This document shows, one piece after another, positions 1 through 8,142 of a stretch of 64,000 nt of DNA. This DNA is from Desulfobaculum xiamenense (GTDB taxonomy: Bacteria; Desulfobacterota; Desulfovibrionia; Desulfovibrionales; Desulfovibrionaceae): positions 229,019-293,018 of the forward strand of contig NZ_JAATJA010000001.1 in NCBI RefSeq assembly GCF_011927665.1. Reading direction: 5' to 3'. Every line of letters begins with the position of its first letter. Position 1 is the stretch's first letter. The notes under the pieces were generated by a model. It searched no databases and was not told where the DNA came from. It saw only the letters and a program-made list of their open reading frames with translations. The position numbers and the translations under genes are program-made.

Positions 1-1113
1 CGAGAGCGCGTAGGCCGCGCCGACGAGTATGAGGAGGACGCAGCCTACAAGCGCCGTGCGCGTCTGGATGTCGCGCACCTGTTGTGTGCGCCGTTGGTCG
101 AGCAGAACATTTACGGCATCGAGGTCGATGTTGGCGGCGATGAACCATTGCCATTCGGGTATTCCCGCCGCGTAGCTCACGCAGTGCTGTGGCTTTTGGG
201 CGAAGGCGGCATGTCCGGTGTCGTCCAGCGAGGGAAGCGAGTGCTCGACGAAGCCGCCGCCGCTGCGCGCCGCAGCGATGAGTTCCTGGGTAACCTTCAC
301 TCCGTTCGGGTCGGTGAGGTCGAGTATGTTCCTGCCGCGCCCGGGGCCCAGAAGGGCTTGCCCGTCCCATGTCCCGGCGAAGAGATAGCCGGAGTGCCCG
401 AAGGCGCGTCCGGCGAGCATGCGCAGAACCTCGTGCTGGATGTCGCTTTCCGTATCGTCGAGGTATTCTCCCGTGCCGATGACCCAGCCGTACGGCTCGA
501 ACAGGCGGACGAAGGACAGTTTGCGTTGCGGTTCGGGCGCGTCGGGCTTGGGCCATTTGTATTCGTAGAACCCCGCCTGTCGTTCCCTCGCGACGGTCAG
601 AATGTCCTCGATGACGAAGTGGCCTTCCGGGTCCCGCGCTGACATCTGGCGTTGACCGACAAGCCCTGGCGTGGCGGGATTGAGGAGCATTGTCCCGTCC
701 CCGGAGATGACGAAGTAGTACCCTCGTCCTTCGTTGTAGCGCGAGGCCGCAAGTGCGTGGACGATGCTGTCTTTGATTGTTTCGCCCGGCAGGTGGCCGA
801 CGAGGGCGTCGTGAAGTTCAAGGGCCATGGCATGCGCCGCGTCCACCTGCGTGCGCAGGTTTTGCTTGAGGCGGTCGCGCGAACTGGTGCGTAGGTAGTG
901 GACGAAGGAGAGCATGTTCTCGATTTCGCGACGAGCGGCTTCCTCCTGCCGCTGGCGGAAGTTGTCGTTCAGCTTGGTGGTTTCCTGCAGGAATTGCAGG
1001 CGGGTGGAATTGATCCACAATGCCCCCAAGAGCACGATGGACGTGCACGAGAGCGCGAGCATGCCCTTGAGGAATGTGGCGCTGAGCGTTGTGGTTGTGC
1101 GTTTCTGTCGCAC
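1..1113 (-). CDS. Cache-domain membrane sensor protein (partial, C-terminus outside window)
   Basis: The minus strand is open from a GTG codon at 1113 to the window edge, giving 371 residues with no stop. A GGGGGAGG ribosome site lies five bases before the GTG. Residues about 14-34 form a transmembrane helix and a second begins near residue 355. Between them is a periplasmic region of about 320 residues with two Cache-like modules; the first has a YYFV strand at about 132-135 and ends in a GWVIGTGEYLDD motif typical of sCache_2/dCache_2 ligand sensors. Such proteins continue into a HAMP plus chemoreceptor, kinase or GGDEF output. That part is missing here, so the output cannot be named. The gene reads away from the FmdE cluster and looks independent of it. 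Confidence 0.8.
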   Translation of the reverse strand, partial: MRQKRTTTTLSATFLKGMLALSCTSIVLLGALWINSTRLQFLQETTKLNDNFRQRQEEAARREIENMLSFVHYLRTSSRDRLKQNLRTQVDAAHAMALELHDALVGHLPGETIKDSIVHALAASRYNEGRGYYFVISGDGTMLLNPATPGLVGQRQMSARDPEGHFVIEDILTVARERQAGFYEYKWPKPDAPEPQRKLSFVRLFEPYGWVIGTGEYLDDTESDIQHEVLRMLAGRAFGHSGYLFAGTWDGQALLGPGRGRNILDLTDPNGVKVTQELIAAARSGGGFVEHSLPSLDDTGHAAFAQKPQHCVSYAAGIPEWQWFIAANIDLDAVNVLLDQRRTQQVRDIQTRTALVGCVLLILVGAAYALS

Positions 1114-1212
1114 CGGGCCTCCCCCGGGGTTGGTCCGTGTTGAAGGCTTTTCAAGGCTTCGGACGCAGGTTTGACTCCATATTGTACGATGATATTTTTC
1201 TCGCTGAACGTC

Positions 1213-1250
1213 AAAAGCCCGCAGACCGAAATGTTCGGCCCACGGGCTTT
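1213..1250 (-). terminator. Intrinsic terminator of the TonB-ECF-FmdE cluster
   Basis: Arms AAAGCCCG and CGGGCTTT enclose a second nested stem (GCCGAA/TTCGGT), and a short T-run follows on the minus strand. It lies just beyond the fmdE stop. Confidence 0.65.
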
Positions 1251-1280
1251 CTTGTGTATCCCCGGGGGGCGGGGAAAGTG

Positions 1281-1877
1281 CTATTTCAGGCCGTTGAGAC
1301 AGGTGAGGCAGAAGGCGCGACCATCGAACATGGTGATGCGCGAATCCATGACGCGTTCGCCGCATCCGTCGCAGACCACGGAGGTGCGAATCTGGGCGGG
1401 ACGGGGCAGCAGTTCGCGCGGGAGGGAAACGGTCATAAAATCTTCCTCGGCGCGGGAGAGGATGTCCCGGACGCGGCGTTCGCGGATGCTCCGGAATTCC
1501 TGGAGTTCCTCCCCCGTGAACGGCCTGCCCGCGTTGGCGAGTTCGAGGAAGCGCGTGTCGTCGGCGTCGCCGATGTAGTACGCGTCCGCGTAGATGCGGA
1601 TGCCGCGACCGTCCGCGCGGTTGTAGAAGGTGTAGGCCTGTTTGCCGTGGTCCAGAAAGATGAGGTTGCCCTTGCCGAAGGTGCACCCGGTGACGACCTG
1701 CACGGCGTCCACCGCGCAGGTGTCGTTTTCGACGATGCAGACGATTTCCTCGTCGTCTGCGGGGGTGTTGCCCAGACGTTCGAGCGCGGCCAGCGCAACC
1801 CGATAGCCGAGGGCCAGTCCGGGGCAGACGTGGCCGTGGAAGGCCGCTGCGTCGTCGAATGTTGGTATGGATCTCAT
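1281..1877 (-). CDS. FmdE-family protein with C-terminal zinc finger
   Basis: A 198-residue cytoplasmic protein of the FmdE family (PF02663). It carries the family signature GHVCPG at residues 15-20. A C-terminal treble-clef-type zinc finger has two CxxC pairs (C169/C172 and C190/C193), as in crystallised FmdE proteins. FmdE was named from the formylmethanofuran dehydrogenase operon, but most bacterial members have no established function; the conserved Cys/His residues suggest metal or cofactor binding. The ATG at 1877 follows an AGGGAG site; a longer upstream reading in the same frame lacks family similarity and overlaps ecfT. It is the last gene of the transporter cluster, 11 bases after ecfT, which points to a role in handling the imported substrate. 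That role is inference. Confidence 0.85.
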   Translation of the reverse strand: MRSIPTFDDAAAFHGHVCPGLALGYRVALAALERLGNTPADDEEIVCIVENDTCAVDAVQVVTGCTFGKGNLIFLDHGKQAYTFYNRADGRGIRIYADAYYIGDADDTRFLELANAGRPFTGEELQEFRSIRERRVRDILSRAEEDFMTVSLPRELLPRPAQIRTSVVCDGCGERVMDSRITMFDGRAFCLTCLNGLK

Positions 1878-1888
1878 GGCGTGTCTCC

Positions 1889-2641
1889 CTAGTGTGTCAG
1901 CAGGTTCATGGGGATGAGCGGAACGAGGAGCAGTATGACGGCCCCGGCGATGCCTGCCGCATCCAGTACGGCAAGGCGTTGGCGGGGGCGATGCTCGCAT
2001 CGGTTCCATGCGAAGTGGCGGATTTCGAGGGTCAGTGACATGTCGCTGGCCTTCTTGAGATGTGAGATGAACAGCGGGACGACGATGGGCAGCAGGTTGG
2101 CCGGATTGACCAGCCGCCGCGCCCGGAAGCCCCGGCAGCGTTGCATGTCGAGGATGCGTTTGGCTTCCTGTAGGCTTAGCGGCACGAAGCGGACGATGGT
2201 CGTCAGGAACAGGACGGCCTTGTCGGGAATGCCAGCCGCGCGCAGGGCTGCCGTCATGTCCCGAAGTGGCGTCGAGAAGATCAGGATCAGGTTGGCCGTG
2301 AGCAGGCAGGCGATGCGCAGCATGTATTCCGCCATGCGTTCGAGCCCGAACAGGAAGCCCGTGAGATGCCCGTCCGGGTGATTCCAGCCCGATAGGCCGA
2401 AGATGAGTGCGGTCCACGGCAGGCTGAACAGCATGACGGCGATCAGCGCGCGGACCACGTTGCGCGGCGGGTGCGCGGCGGGGACCATGGCCACGAGGAC
2501 AGCGAGGACTGCGCACAGCGTGGGCAGGCCATCGAGAAGGAAGACGTTGATCGTGATGGCTGTGAACAGCGCAAGCTTCGTGAAGGGATTCAGCCTGCGC
2601 AGGAACGGGATGGACGCGCCGGACGAATTAGGCATGTGCAT
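1889..2641 (-). CDS. ECF transporter transmembrane protein EcfT (CbiQ-like)
   Basis: A 250-residue integral membrane protein with the CbiQ/EcfT pattern: several hydrophobic helices in the N-terminal 120 residues, then a cytoplasmic coupling region with two Ala-Arg-Gly-like motifs (CRGFRARR at about 155-162 matches the coupling-helix signature). EcfT joins the ATPase to the substrate-binding S component. The ATG at 2641 has GAGG six bases upstream and overlaps the ATPase stop by 14 bases; a second ATG at 2635 is less well placed. The overlap implies translational coupling with ecfA. The substrate cannot be inferred from this subunit. Confidence 0.85.
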   Translation of the reverse strand: MHMPNSSGASIPFLRRLNPFTKLALFTAITINVFLLDGLPTLCAVLAVLVAMVPAAHPPRNVVRALIAVMLFSLPWTALIFGLSGWNHPDGHLTGFLFGLERMAEYMLRIACLLTANLILIFSTPLRDMTAALRAAGIPDKAVLFLTTIVRFVPLSLQEAKRILDMQRCRGFRARRLVNPANLLPIVVPLFISHLKKASDMSLTLEIRHFAWNRCEHRPRQRLAVLDAAGIAGAVILLLVPLIPMNLLTH

Positions 2642-4040
2642 GGGCGGCCTCGCATTCTGCGTGGGGGGTGGTCCGGGAGCGGTCGGATTGCGCGTCGTGT
2701 TCGAGGTGGCGGTCGCGGATGACGAGCGTGCGGTCCGCCACGCTTGCCGCAAAGGCATGATCGTGCGTGGCGATGAGGATGGCCGTGCCCGCGTCGCGCA
2801 GGTCGAGCAGCGTTTCGCGCAGGATGTCCAGATTCCGGCGGTCCAGCGCCACGGTTGGCTCGTCGAGGCACAGGATGTCCGGGCTAGTGACCAGCACCGA
2901 CGCCAGCGAGAGTCTGCGCTTTTCGCCGTAGCTCAAGGTGAAGGGTAGGCGCTCGGCAAGCGTGTCGATGCGCATGAGGGCAAGGGCCTCGCGCACGCGG
3001 CGGTCCGCCTCGGGGGCGGGAACCTTGGCGTTGCGCAGCGCGTAGCCGCATTCCGCGTGCACGCTGTGCGCGAAAATCTGTTCGTCCGGGTTCTGGAAGA
3101 CAAGCCCCACGCGTTCCATGAGCGGTGAGCTGTCGGCGGTGGCCACGCGGCCCGCCTGTGGTTTGGAAAGGCCCTTGAGCAGGCGCAGCAGGGTGGTCTT
3201 GCCCGTTCCGTTGTCTCCGGTGAGGGCGACGATTTCGCCCGCGCGCAGCGTGAGTGAGGCGTTTTCCAGCACGGGGCGCGACGGCTCCCAGCCGAAGCGC
3301 AGGCCATCGGCCTGGAGCAGGACCGGGCCGGGGAGCACCGTGCGGGGGCGCGGGCACGACGGAAGGGGGGTGATGACGTCGGCCGGAACGATGCGCCCGT
3401 CCTGCATGGGGACCACGCGTGAGGCGAAGCGCATGGCGCGGGTCAGATCATGTTCGACGACGATGACGGTCAATCCGTGCGATGCGCAGCGTTCCGCAAG
3501 AGTGGTAAACAGCGCGTCGGCGGAGCCGTTGTCCAGAAAATTGGTGGGTTCGTCGAGAAAGAGCACTTCGGGGCCGATGGCGAGCATGCCCGCGATGGAT
3601 AGCCGCTGCCGCAGGCCGTGCGAGAGTGTGTGGATGCGCTGGTGGCGGTAGGGTGAAAGTCCCATGACCTCAAGCATCCGCTCGGTGATGTGGTGCACCT
3701 CGCGCGGGGATTTGCCCATGTTTTCCGGGCCGAGGGCGATTTCCTCTTCCACGGTGTCGCAGAAGAGCTGCGAATCCGGATTCTGGAGGACCACACCGCA
3801 GAAGCCGGGCAGGTCGCGGTCCAGACAGTCTTGCCCGCTAATGGTCAGCCGTCCCGTGCTCGTGCCGCACAGGGCGCGTTTGTGGATTGCGCACAGATGG
3901 TAGCCCAGCGTGGTCTTTCCCGCGCCGGATGGGCCAACGAGGGCGATGCGCTCGCCGCGTCGGACGTTCAGGCTCACGCCGCGCAGGACGTGGGCGTGCG
4001 TGTCGGCGGTGGTGAAGTGGAGGTCGTGCGCGTCGATCAT
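2628..4040 (-). CDS. ECF transporter ATPase, two fused ABC domains
   Basis: A 470-residue protein with two complete ATP-binding cassettes in tandem, replacing the separate EcfA1 and EcfA2 of many ECF systems. Domain 1 has Walker A GPSGAGKT at 36-43, signature LSHGLRQR and Walker B LFLDEP. Domain 2 has Walker A GDNGTGKT, signature LSYGEKRR and Walker B LCLDEP. It hydrolyses ATP at the cytoplasmic face to drive uptake through EcfT and the S component. The ATG at 4040 overlaps the S-component stop as ATGA, so the two are coupled. A longer open frame upstream is only read-through into that gene. Confidence 0.9.
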   Translation of the reverse strand: MIDAHDLHFTTADTHAHVLRGVSLNVRRGERIALVGPSGAGKTTLGYHLCAIHKRALCGTSTGRLTISGQDCLDRDLPGFCGVVLQNPDSQLFCDTVEEEIALGPENMGKSPREVHHITERMLEVMGLSPYRHQRIHTLSHGLRQRLSIAGMLAIGPEVLFLDEPTNFLDNGSADALFTTLAERCASHGLTVIVVEHDLTRAMRFASRVVPMQDGRIVPADVITPLPSCPRPRTVLPGPVLLQADGLRFGWEPSRPVLENASLTLRAGEIVALTGDNGTGKTTLLRLLKGLSKPQAGRVATADSSPLMERVGLVFQNPDEQIFAHSVHAECGYALRNAKVPAPEADRRVREALALMRIDTLAERLPFTLSYGEKRRLSLASVLVTSPDILCLDEPTVALDRRNLDILRETLLDLRDAGTAILIATHDHAFAASVADRTLVIRDRHLEHDAQSDRSRTTPHAECEAAHAHA

Positions 4041-4618
4041 GCCTGCGCTCCTATGTGGGCCACGAGATGCGTGTGGCCGATGCGTTGCCACACGCGAAGC
4101 GCCAGCCACGCGCCAAGCGCGTTGACGGCCAGCGAGGTCGCCATCTGCGTGCCGAAGAGCACCTTCGTGACGCAGAACCACGGCATGCCGAGCGCGACCT
4201 TGAGCAGCATGAGCACGCAGGTCGAGACGATGCCGCCGAGGATGGCCGCCGCGTAGAGTCGTGCGCGAGGCAGCCCGGCGAGGGCGGAGAGCAGCACATC
4301 GTAGGTCAGCCCTTGCGCGAGGGCGGGGATGAGCTTGAGCGGTCCGGGCAGGCCGTAGGACGCGGGCATGGCCGCCATGGCCAGCGTGGCGAAGACGAGT
4401 TCGTAGACGATGAGCGTGCCGAAGCGGTCGATGATGAGCCGCGTGAGCAGCACGAGCATCACCGGCACCACGAGGTCCACGCGTACGATGGCGAGTAGCC
4501 CCGTGGGTTCCAGCACGTTCTTGAGGATCATGCCGAGGCTGAAGTCCATGGCGATGATGAGGCCGAGGAAGATGACCTGTGTGGTGCCGAAGGAGAATGT
4601 CGCGCGAAGGGTGGTCAT
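4037..4618 (-). CDS. ECF transporter S component, unknown substrate
   Basis: A 193-residue, very hydrophobic protein with about five or six membrane helices. Size and position (between receptor and ATPase) match an ECF substrate-capture (S) component. I cannot place it in a named subfamily such as CbiM, BioY, ThiT or RibU; there is no N-terminal CbiM-type His motif, which argues against classical Co/Ni transport. ECF S components bind substrate directly in the membrane, which fits the absence of a periplasmic binding protein in this cluster. The start at 4618 is the only ATG before the first helix. Confidence 0.75.
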   Translation of the reverse strand: MTTLRATFSFGTTQVIFLGLIIAMDFSLGMILKNVLEPTGLLAIVRVDLVVPVMLVLLTRLIIDRFGTLIVYELVFATLAMAAMPASYGLPGPLKLIPALAQGLTYDVLLSALAGLPRARLYAAAILGGIVSTCVLMLLKVALGMPWFCVTKVLFGTQMATSLAVNALGAWLALRVWQRIGHTHLVAHIGAQA

Positions 4619-4633
4619 GCCGTCTCCGGACGG

Positions 4634-4663
4634 GCCGGGCGCAGGTGGGTGCCTGCGCCCGGC
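4634..4663 (-). other. Intercistronic GC stem-loop after TonB receptor gene 1
   Basis: A perfect 12-bp stem (GCCGGGCGCAGG with its complement) has a 6-base loop and sits in the 52-base gap between receptor stop and S-component start. It has no T-run, so it is more likely an mRNA processing/stability or partial-attenuation element than a full terminator. Confidence 0.6.
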
Positions 4664-4670
4664 GTCGTCG

Positions 4671-6749
4671 TTAGAAGGTCCAACTCAATTCGGCGGTCAC
4701 GATGCGGCCGGGGGCCTTGTCGTCGTCGCTCTCCATGTAGCGCAGGTCCGCCACGTTCTGGATTTCCAGCGAAGCGGCAAGGCCTTCGGCCACGAAGTCC
4801 AGCTCGCGCCAGAACTTGAGGTCGAGCGTCGTGTAGGAGCCGATGATCTCGGAGTTGTCGTCGTTCACGTACTGCTTGCCCTTGTAGTTGACGATGGCAC
4901 TCGTGTTGACCACGTCCCACATGAGCGTCGCGCCCACGTTGAGCATGTCGCGTGGGACGTATTCGAGGCGCATGCCTTCCAGCTCGGGCCGGTCCTCGAA
5001 CTCCTCGATTTCGGTCTCGGTGTACGTGTAGTTGGCGAAGAGGGTCAGCGGGGAGGCGGGCTTCCACGTGGCGTCGATCTCGACGCCTCGGATGTCCACC
5101 TTGCCCACGTTTTCCTTGCGCCACACGGCACGGTTGGCACCCCACAGGAAGCGGGTCGCGCCGGTGTCCACGCTGTAGATGAAGTCGTCGCCCTTGGAGA
5201 TGAAGCCCGATGCGGACAGCGTGACGTCATGGGGCAGCTTGGCATCCGCGCCGATCTCGTAGGTGTCGATGGTCTCGTTTTCGAGGTCGGGGTTGGCGTC
5301 GTAGAAGCGGCCGTAGAAGATGCCGTTGCGACACAGCGAATCGAGGATCGGGGCGCGGAATCCGCGCGACCACGAGATATAGGCGCTCAGGTCGTCGGTG
5401 AGGAAGTAGCGCGCCGCGGCCCGGGGCGAAATGGCGCTCCAGGTGTTCTCGTCGAGATCGCCGCTTAAGGTGTCGTAGGGCGGCTTGTTGGAGTCGTAGT
5501 TGCCGTCGTGGTAGCGGGCGTGGTCGAAGCGCAGGCCGCCGGTGAGGATGAGGTCGCCGGACAGGAGCTTCCATTCGTCCATGACGTACGCGCCGAAGAG
5601 GTCCATGGTGCCGGTGTTGTCGGCGTAGCCGTTGCCGGCGTCGTCATCGTCGGTGGCGTCCACCTTCTGGCGTTTGGCGTCCAGCCCGAGGGAGAGGGTG
5701 TTGTCCTCGAAGATGCGGGTGTTCATGCCGATCTGCCCTCCGCAGTCCGTGCGGGCGGAATCCACGGTGTAGATGCTCGACTCCTTGGCGAAGTCGCGGT
5801 GCCAGAAGTAGTTTTCCTGATTGAAATAGGCGGAGGCGTTCCAGCGCGTGTCGTCCGTGCCGCCGTGATAGGCGGCGGTCAGCGCGTGGGTATCGAACGA
5901 GCGGTGGCTGCCGTGGGTGAGGTGGTACTTGTAGCCCTCACTGCGCATGTCCTCGAAGTAGGAATAGCCGACTTCCACGCCGGTTCGCCCGTCGAAGTCG
6001 TAGCCGCCCTTGATGCTGACGTTTTTTTCGTCCACGGAGCGCCGGTCGGACGCGGCGTAGTCCTTGGATGCCTCGGTGAGGGTGTGGTAGCCCTCACTGG
6101 AGGTCCATGCTCCAGCCACTTCGGCGAATGGCCCTTTGCCGTCGTCCTTGGCGTGGCCTGCCACACGTGCGGCGGTGCGCACGGTGTCATAGCTGCCGTA
6201 GGAGGCGGAAAGCTTGCCGGAGAGGCGCTTGTCCGGGTGCTTGGTGATGATGTTGATGACGCCGCCCATGGCGTTGGTGCCATAGATGGACGAGCCCGGA
6301 CCCTTGAAGATTTCGATGCGCTCGATCTGGTCCCGGTTCAGGCGGTTCCAGTTCACGTCGCCCGTGTCACCCTTGTTGAGCGCCACGCCGTCCACCATGA
6401 TCAGCGTGCGTGCCGGGGCGTTGCCGCCCAGACCGCGCATGGTCACCTTGGAGGAGTAGGACGAGATGCCGTTCCCTCGGCGCACGTTCACTCCGCTGAC
6501 CCAGCGCAGGATGTCGTCCACGGAATTGAACGGGATTTCCTTCAGCCGTTCGGCGTCGATGACCTGTACCCGGCCGGGCACTTCCGAAAGCGGCGTTTCA
6601 TAGCGCGATGCAGTGACGACCACAGGTTCCATTTCGTGCGCGGGGGCCTGAATGCCTTCGTCCGCCGTGGCGTATGCGGGCATGCAGGCGAGGCACGCCA
6701 TCCACAGGCATATCGCCAGAGGCCAAGTGGCCGTTATCCTTCTCTCCAC
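4671..6749 (-). CDS. TonB-dependent outer-membrane receptor (BtuB-like), import cluster 1
   Basis: A 692-residue outer-membrane receptor. A signal peptide (about residues 1-30) is followed by a TonB box (EPVVVTAS) and a plug domain with motifs typical of the BtuB/vitamin-metal receptor group (RVQVIDAERL, GGVINIITK). A long beta-barrel ends in Trp-Thr-Phe, the usual C-terminal aromatic. The GTG at 6749 is chosen because GGGAGG lies eight bases upstream and it opens a good signal peptide; the open frame extends 60 codons further upstream without coding character. It is the first gene of the cluster and would import a scarce ligand, perhaps a metal complex or cofactor, for the ECF module. Confidence 0.9.
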   Translation of the reverse strand: MERRITATWPLAICLWMACLACMPAYATADEGIQAPAHEMEPVVVTASRYETPLSEVPGRVQVIDAERLKEIPFNSVDDILRWVSGVNVRRGNGISSYSSKVTMRGLGGNAPARTLIMVDGVALNKGDTGDVNWNRLNRDQIERIEIFKGPGSSIYGTNAMGGVINIITKHPDKRLSGKLSASYGSYDTVRTAARVAGHAKDDGKGPFAEVAGAWTSSEGYHTLTEASKDYAASDRRSVDEKNVSIKGGYDFDGRTGVEVGYSYFEDMRSEGYKYHLTHGSHRSFDTHALTAAYHGGTDDTRWNASAYFNQENYFWHRDFAKESSIYTVDSARTDCGGQIGMNTRIFEDNTLSLGLDAKRQKVDATDDDDAGNGYADNTGTMDLFGAYVMDEWKLLSGDLILTGGLRFDHARYHDGNYDSNKPPYDTLSGDLDENTWSAISPRAAARYFLTDDLSAYISWSRGFRAPILDSLCRNGIFYGRFYDANPDLENETIDTYEIGADAKLPHDVTLSASGFISKGDDFIYSVDTGATRFLWGANRAVWRKENVGKVDIRGVEIDATWKPASPLTLFANYTYTETEIEEFEDRPELEGMRLEYVPRDMLNVGATLMWDVVNTSAIVNYKGKQYVNDDNSEIIGSYTTLDLKFWRELDFVAEGLAASLEIQNVADLRYMESDDDKAPGRIVTAELSWTF

Positions 6750-6859
6750 CGTGTTGTCCTCCCGTGTGCGCGGTCCGGATTCCTGTTCGGACCGCTGGCT
6801 ACATGTTTGCGAAAAGTCGTACGTGACAGGACTTTTTGTTGAATCGGTAGCTAAAATCG

Positions 6860-6887
6860 AACACGAAATTAAAACTGGTAACACGAA
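6860..6887 (-). promoter_or_regulatory. Direct repeat AACACGAA x2, possible regulator site of import cluster 1
   Basis: Two exact copies of AACACGAA start 20 bases apart (6860 and 6880) in the AT-rich leader or promoter region of the receptor gene. A perfect -35 hexamer TTGACA (6912-6917, minus strand) lies upstream with a poor -10 after 17 bases. Two-turn spacing suits a dimeric regulator, but none is identified. Confidence 0.35.
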
Positions 6888-6978
6888 TCTGCTAATGAAG
6901 ATTCCGCAATGTGTCAACATGACTACCAAATCAAAAAAAGTGCCGGATAGTGGGCATAAACGGAAGAGTGGGGGGGCA

Positions 6979-7050
6979 GGGCGGGCTTATCCATAGGCGA
7001 GTGGGGCGGGCTATTCGCAGGCGAGTGGGCGGCTCTTCGTAGGGGCGTGG
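6979..7050. repeat. Three imperfect tandem repeats of about 24 bp
   Basis: The unit is roughly GGGCGGGCT, a 4-6 base AT-containing core, then AGGCGAGTG. It occurs near 6980, 7004 and 7028, with the third copy degenerate. It is non-coding and of unknown function. Confidence 0.5.
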
Positions 7051-7534
7051 GGCGGGGTGCCGTGCGTGGGATGGCACACCGGTATACGCCAGGCGGGTGA
7101 GCCGGGGGGGCGGGCAAGTGGTTGCGGCATTGGCGCTTCCGCGATCAGTGCGCAAGAGCGACGCTTATCCGGTCACGGTGTCCTTGGCTTCGTCAAAGCC
7201 GTGAGCCGCGTCGGAAAAAAACGATACCCGTCGCTGACGGTTGAATGATCTTTCTTCTTAACAGGTTGTTGCCACGCGCTCTCGTTGCTGATATTGAATC
7301 TCAAAATCAAATGAAGGCTGTGCGGCAGCGCTGCCGTCCTTGGCTCTAGGAACTTGGGCTTGGAGGCTTGAGGAAGCACTTCGCCTTTCCAAGAGCCGTC
7401 GATGGGGCTGGAAAGATTGCTTCTCATTGTGTTGGGGGGTGTTGCGTCGGTTCTGACATGTTGAAGCGGGTAGTCTGCAATCAGTGAGCGGCTTGTTGGA
7501 GCTGGAACTCGAAATGTGTGAGGGTACGGATACA

Positions 7535-7996
7535 ATGAATCGACGGGAAATGGTGAGGAGCGTGTCCATGCTGCTGGCGGCAAGCCTCCTCCCTGTGGGA
7601 ATTGCTGGTGCCTGCGAGAGCACGCATGATGGTTTGTTGGCTAAAATGGACTCGTATCATGGGCGGATTGATATCAAGGCTGCGGATAAAGAGATTCACG
7701 TATATCTTGATTCAGACAGAATTGATCACGGATATCCGTTCAAGTTGGATATGATGTTTGTGTTGCAATGCTATTGTGCGCCAACACCGTGGTCGGATAT
7801 GACGCTGAATGATGCCGTGCTGTCCGCGAATGGTAGAGAAGTGGTTATAGTGTCTTCTGCTGATCGGATGGTTGTTGTTCTTTGCTTGAGCGATGAGGAC
7901 TGCTTGATTCAGCAGGAATTTTTTCATGAATATACATTTGTCAGGTATACAGGGTACGGGCTTGCACGTAACGTGCGTCCGGCAGTGAAATTTTAA
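7535..7996 (+). CDS. Secreted protein of unknown function
   Basis: A 153-residue protein with an N-terminal signal sequence (basic MNRREMVR start, hydrophobic segment to about residue 25, cleavage near GIAGA). The mature part has paired cysteines (QCYCAP near the middle and DEDC later) and an acidic, aromatic-rich sequence. I do not recognise a family. Codon use is clearly more AT-rich than the neighbours (many AT-ending codons), suggesting later acquisition or relaxed selection. The ATG at 7535 is preferred over an in-frame ATG at 7514 because it begins the signal peptide and has AGGG upstream. Confidence 0.6.
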   Translation: MNRREMVRSVSMLLAASLLPVGIAGACESTHDGLLAKMDSYHGRIDIKAADKEIHVYLDSDRIDHGYPFKLDMMFVLQCYCAPTPWSDMTLNDAVLSANGREVVIVSSADRMVVVLCLSDEDCLIQQEFFHEYTFVRYTGYGLARNVRPAVKF

Positions 7997-8090
7997 GGCT
8001 CAAAAGGTCGAGACACATTGAGCCTTGTGATTGTTCATACTTCTGCGCGTGCGGATGTCCTTGACGTTGTTCCCGAAGTTGGAAGAGCCA

Positions 8091-8124
8091 AAAGAAAAGG
8101 CGGCATCCTTTCGGATGCCGCCTT
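8091..8124 (-). terminator. Strong intrinsic terminator of the selenoprotein gene
   Basis: A 12-bp stem AAGGCGGCATCC has a GAAA-type tetraloop and is followed on the minus strand by TTCTTTT. It lies 20 bases after the stop codon. Confidence 0.9.
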
Positions 8125-8142
8125 GAAGTGCGGTGTGGGCGC

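Larger units (their letters stand above)
6750..7534. other. 785-bp intergenic region without a supported gene
   Basis: The left third is AT-rich and holds the control region of the TonB receptor gene. The middle is GC-rich with three imperfect tandem repeats. The rest contains a near-perfect 9-3-9 inverted repeat (7289-7309) and no frame with coding character or a ribosome site. Confidence 0.6.

Noticed and set aside
4671-6929. Longer start (ATG at 6929) for TonB receptor 1
   Set aside because: It adds 60 residues with no coding character over an AT-rich control region. The GTG at 6749 has a ribosome site and opens the signal peptide.
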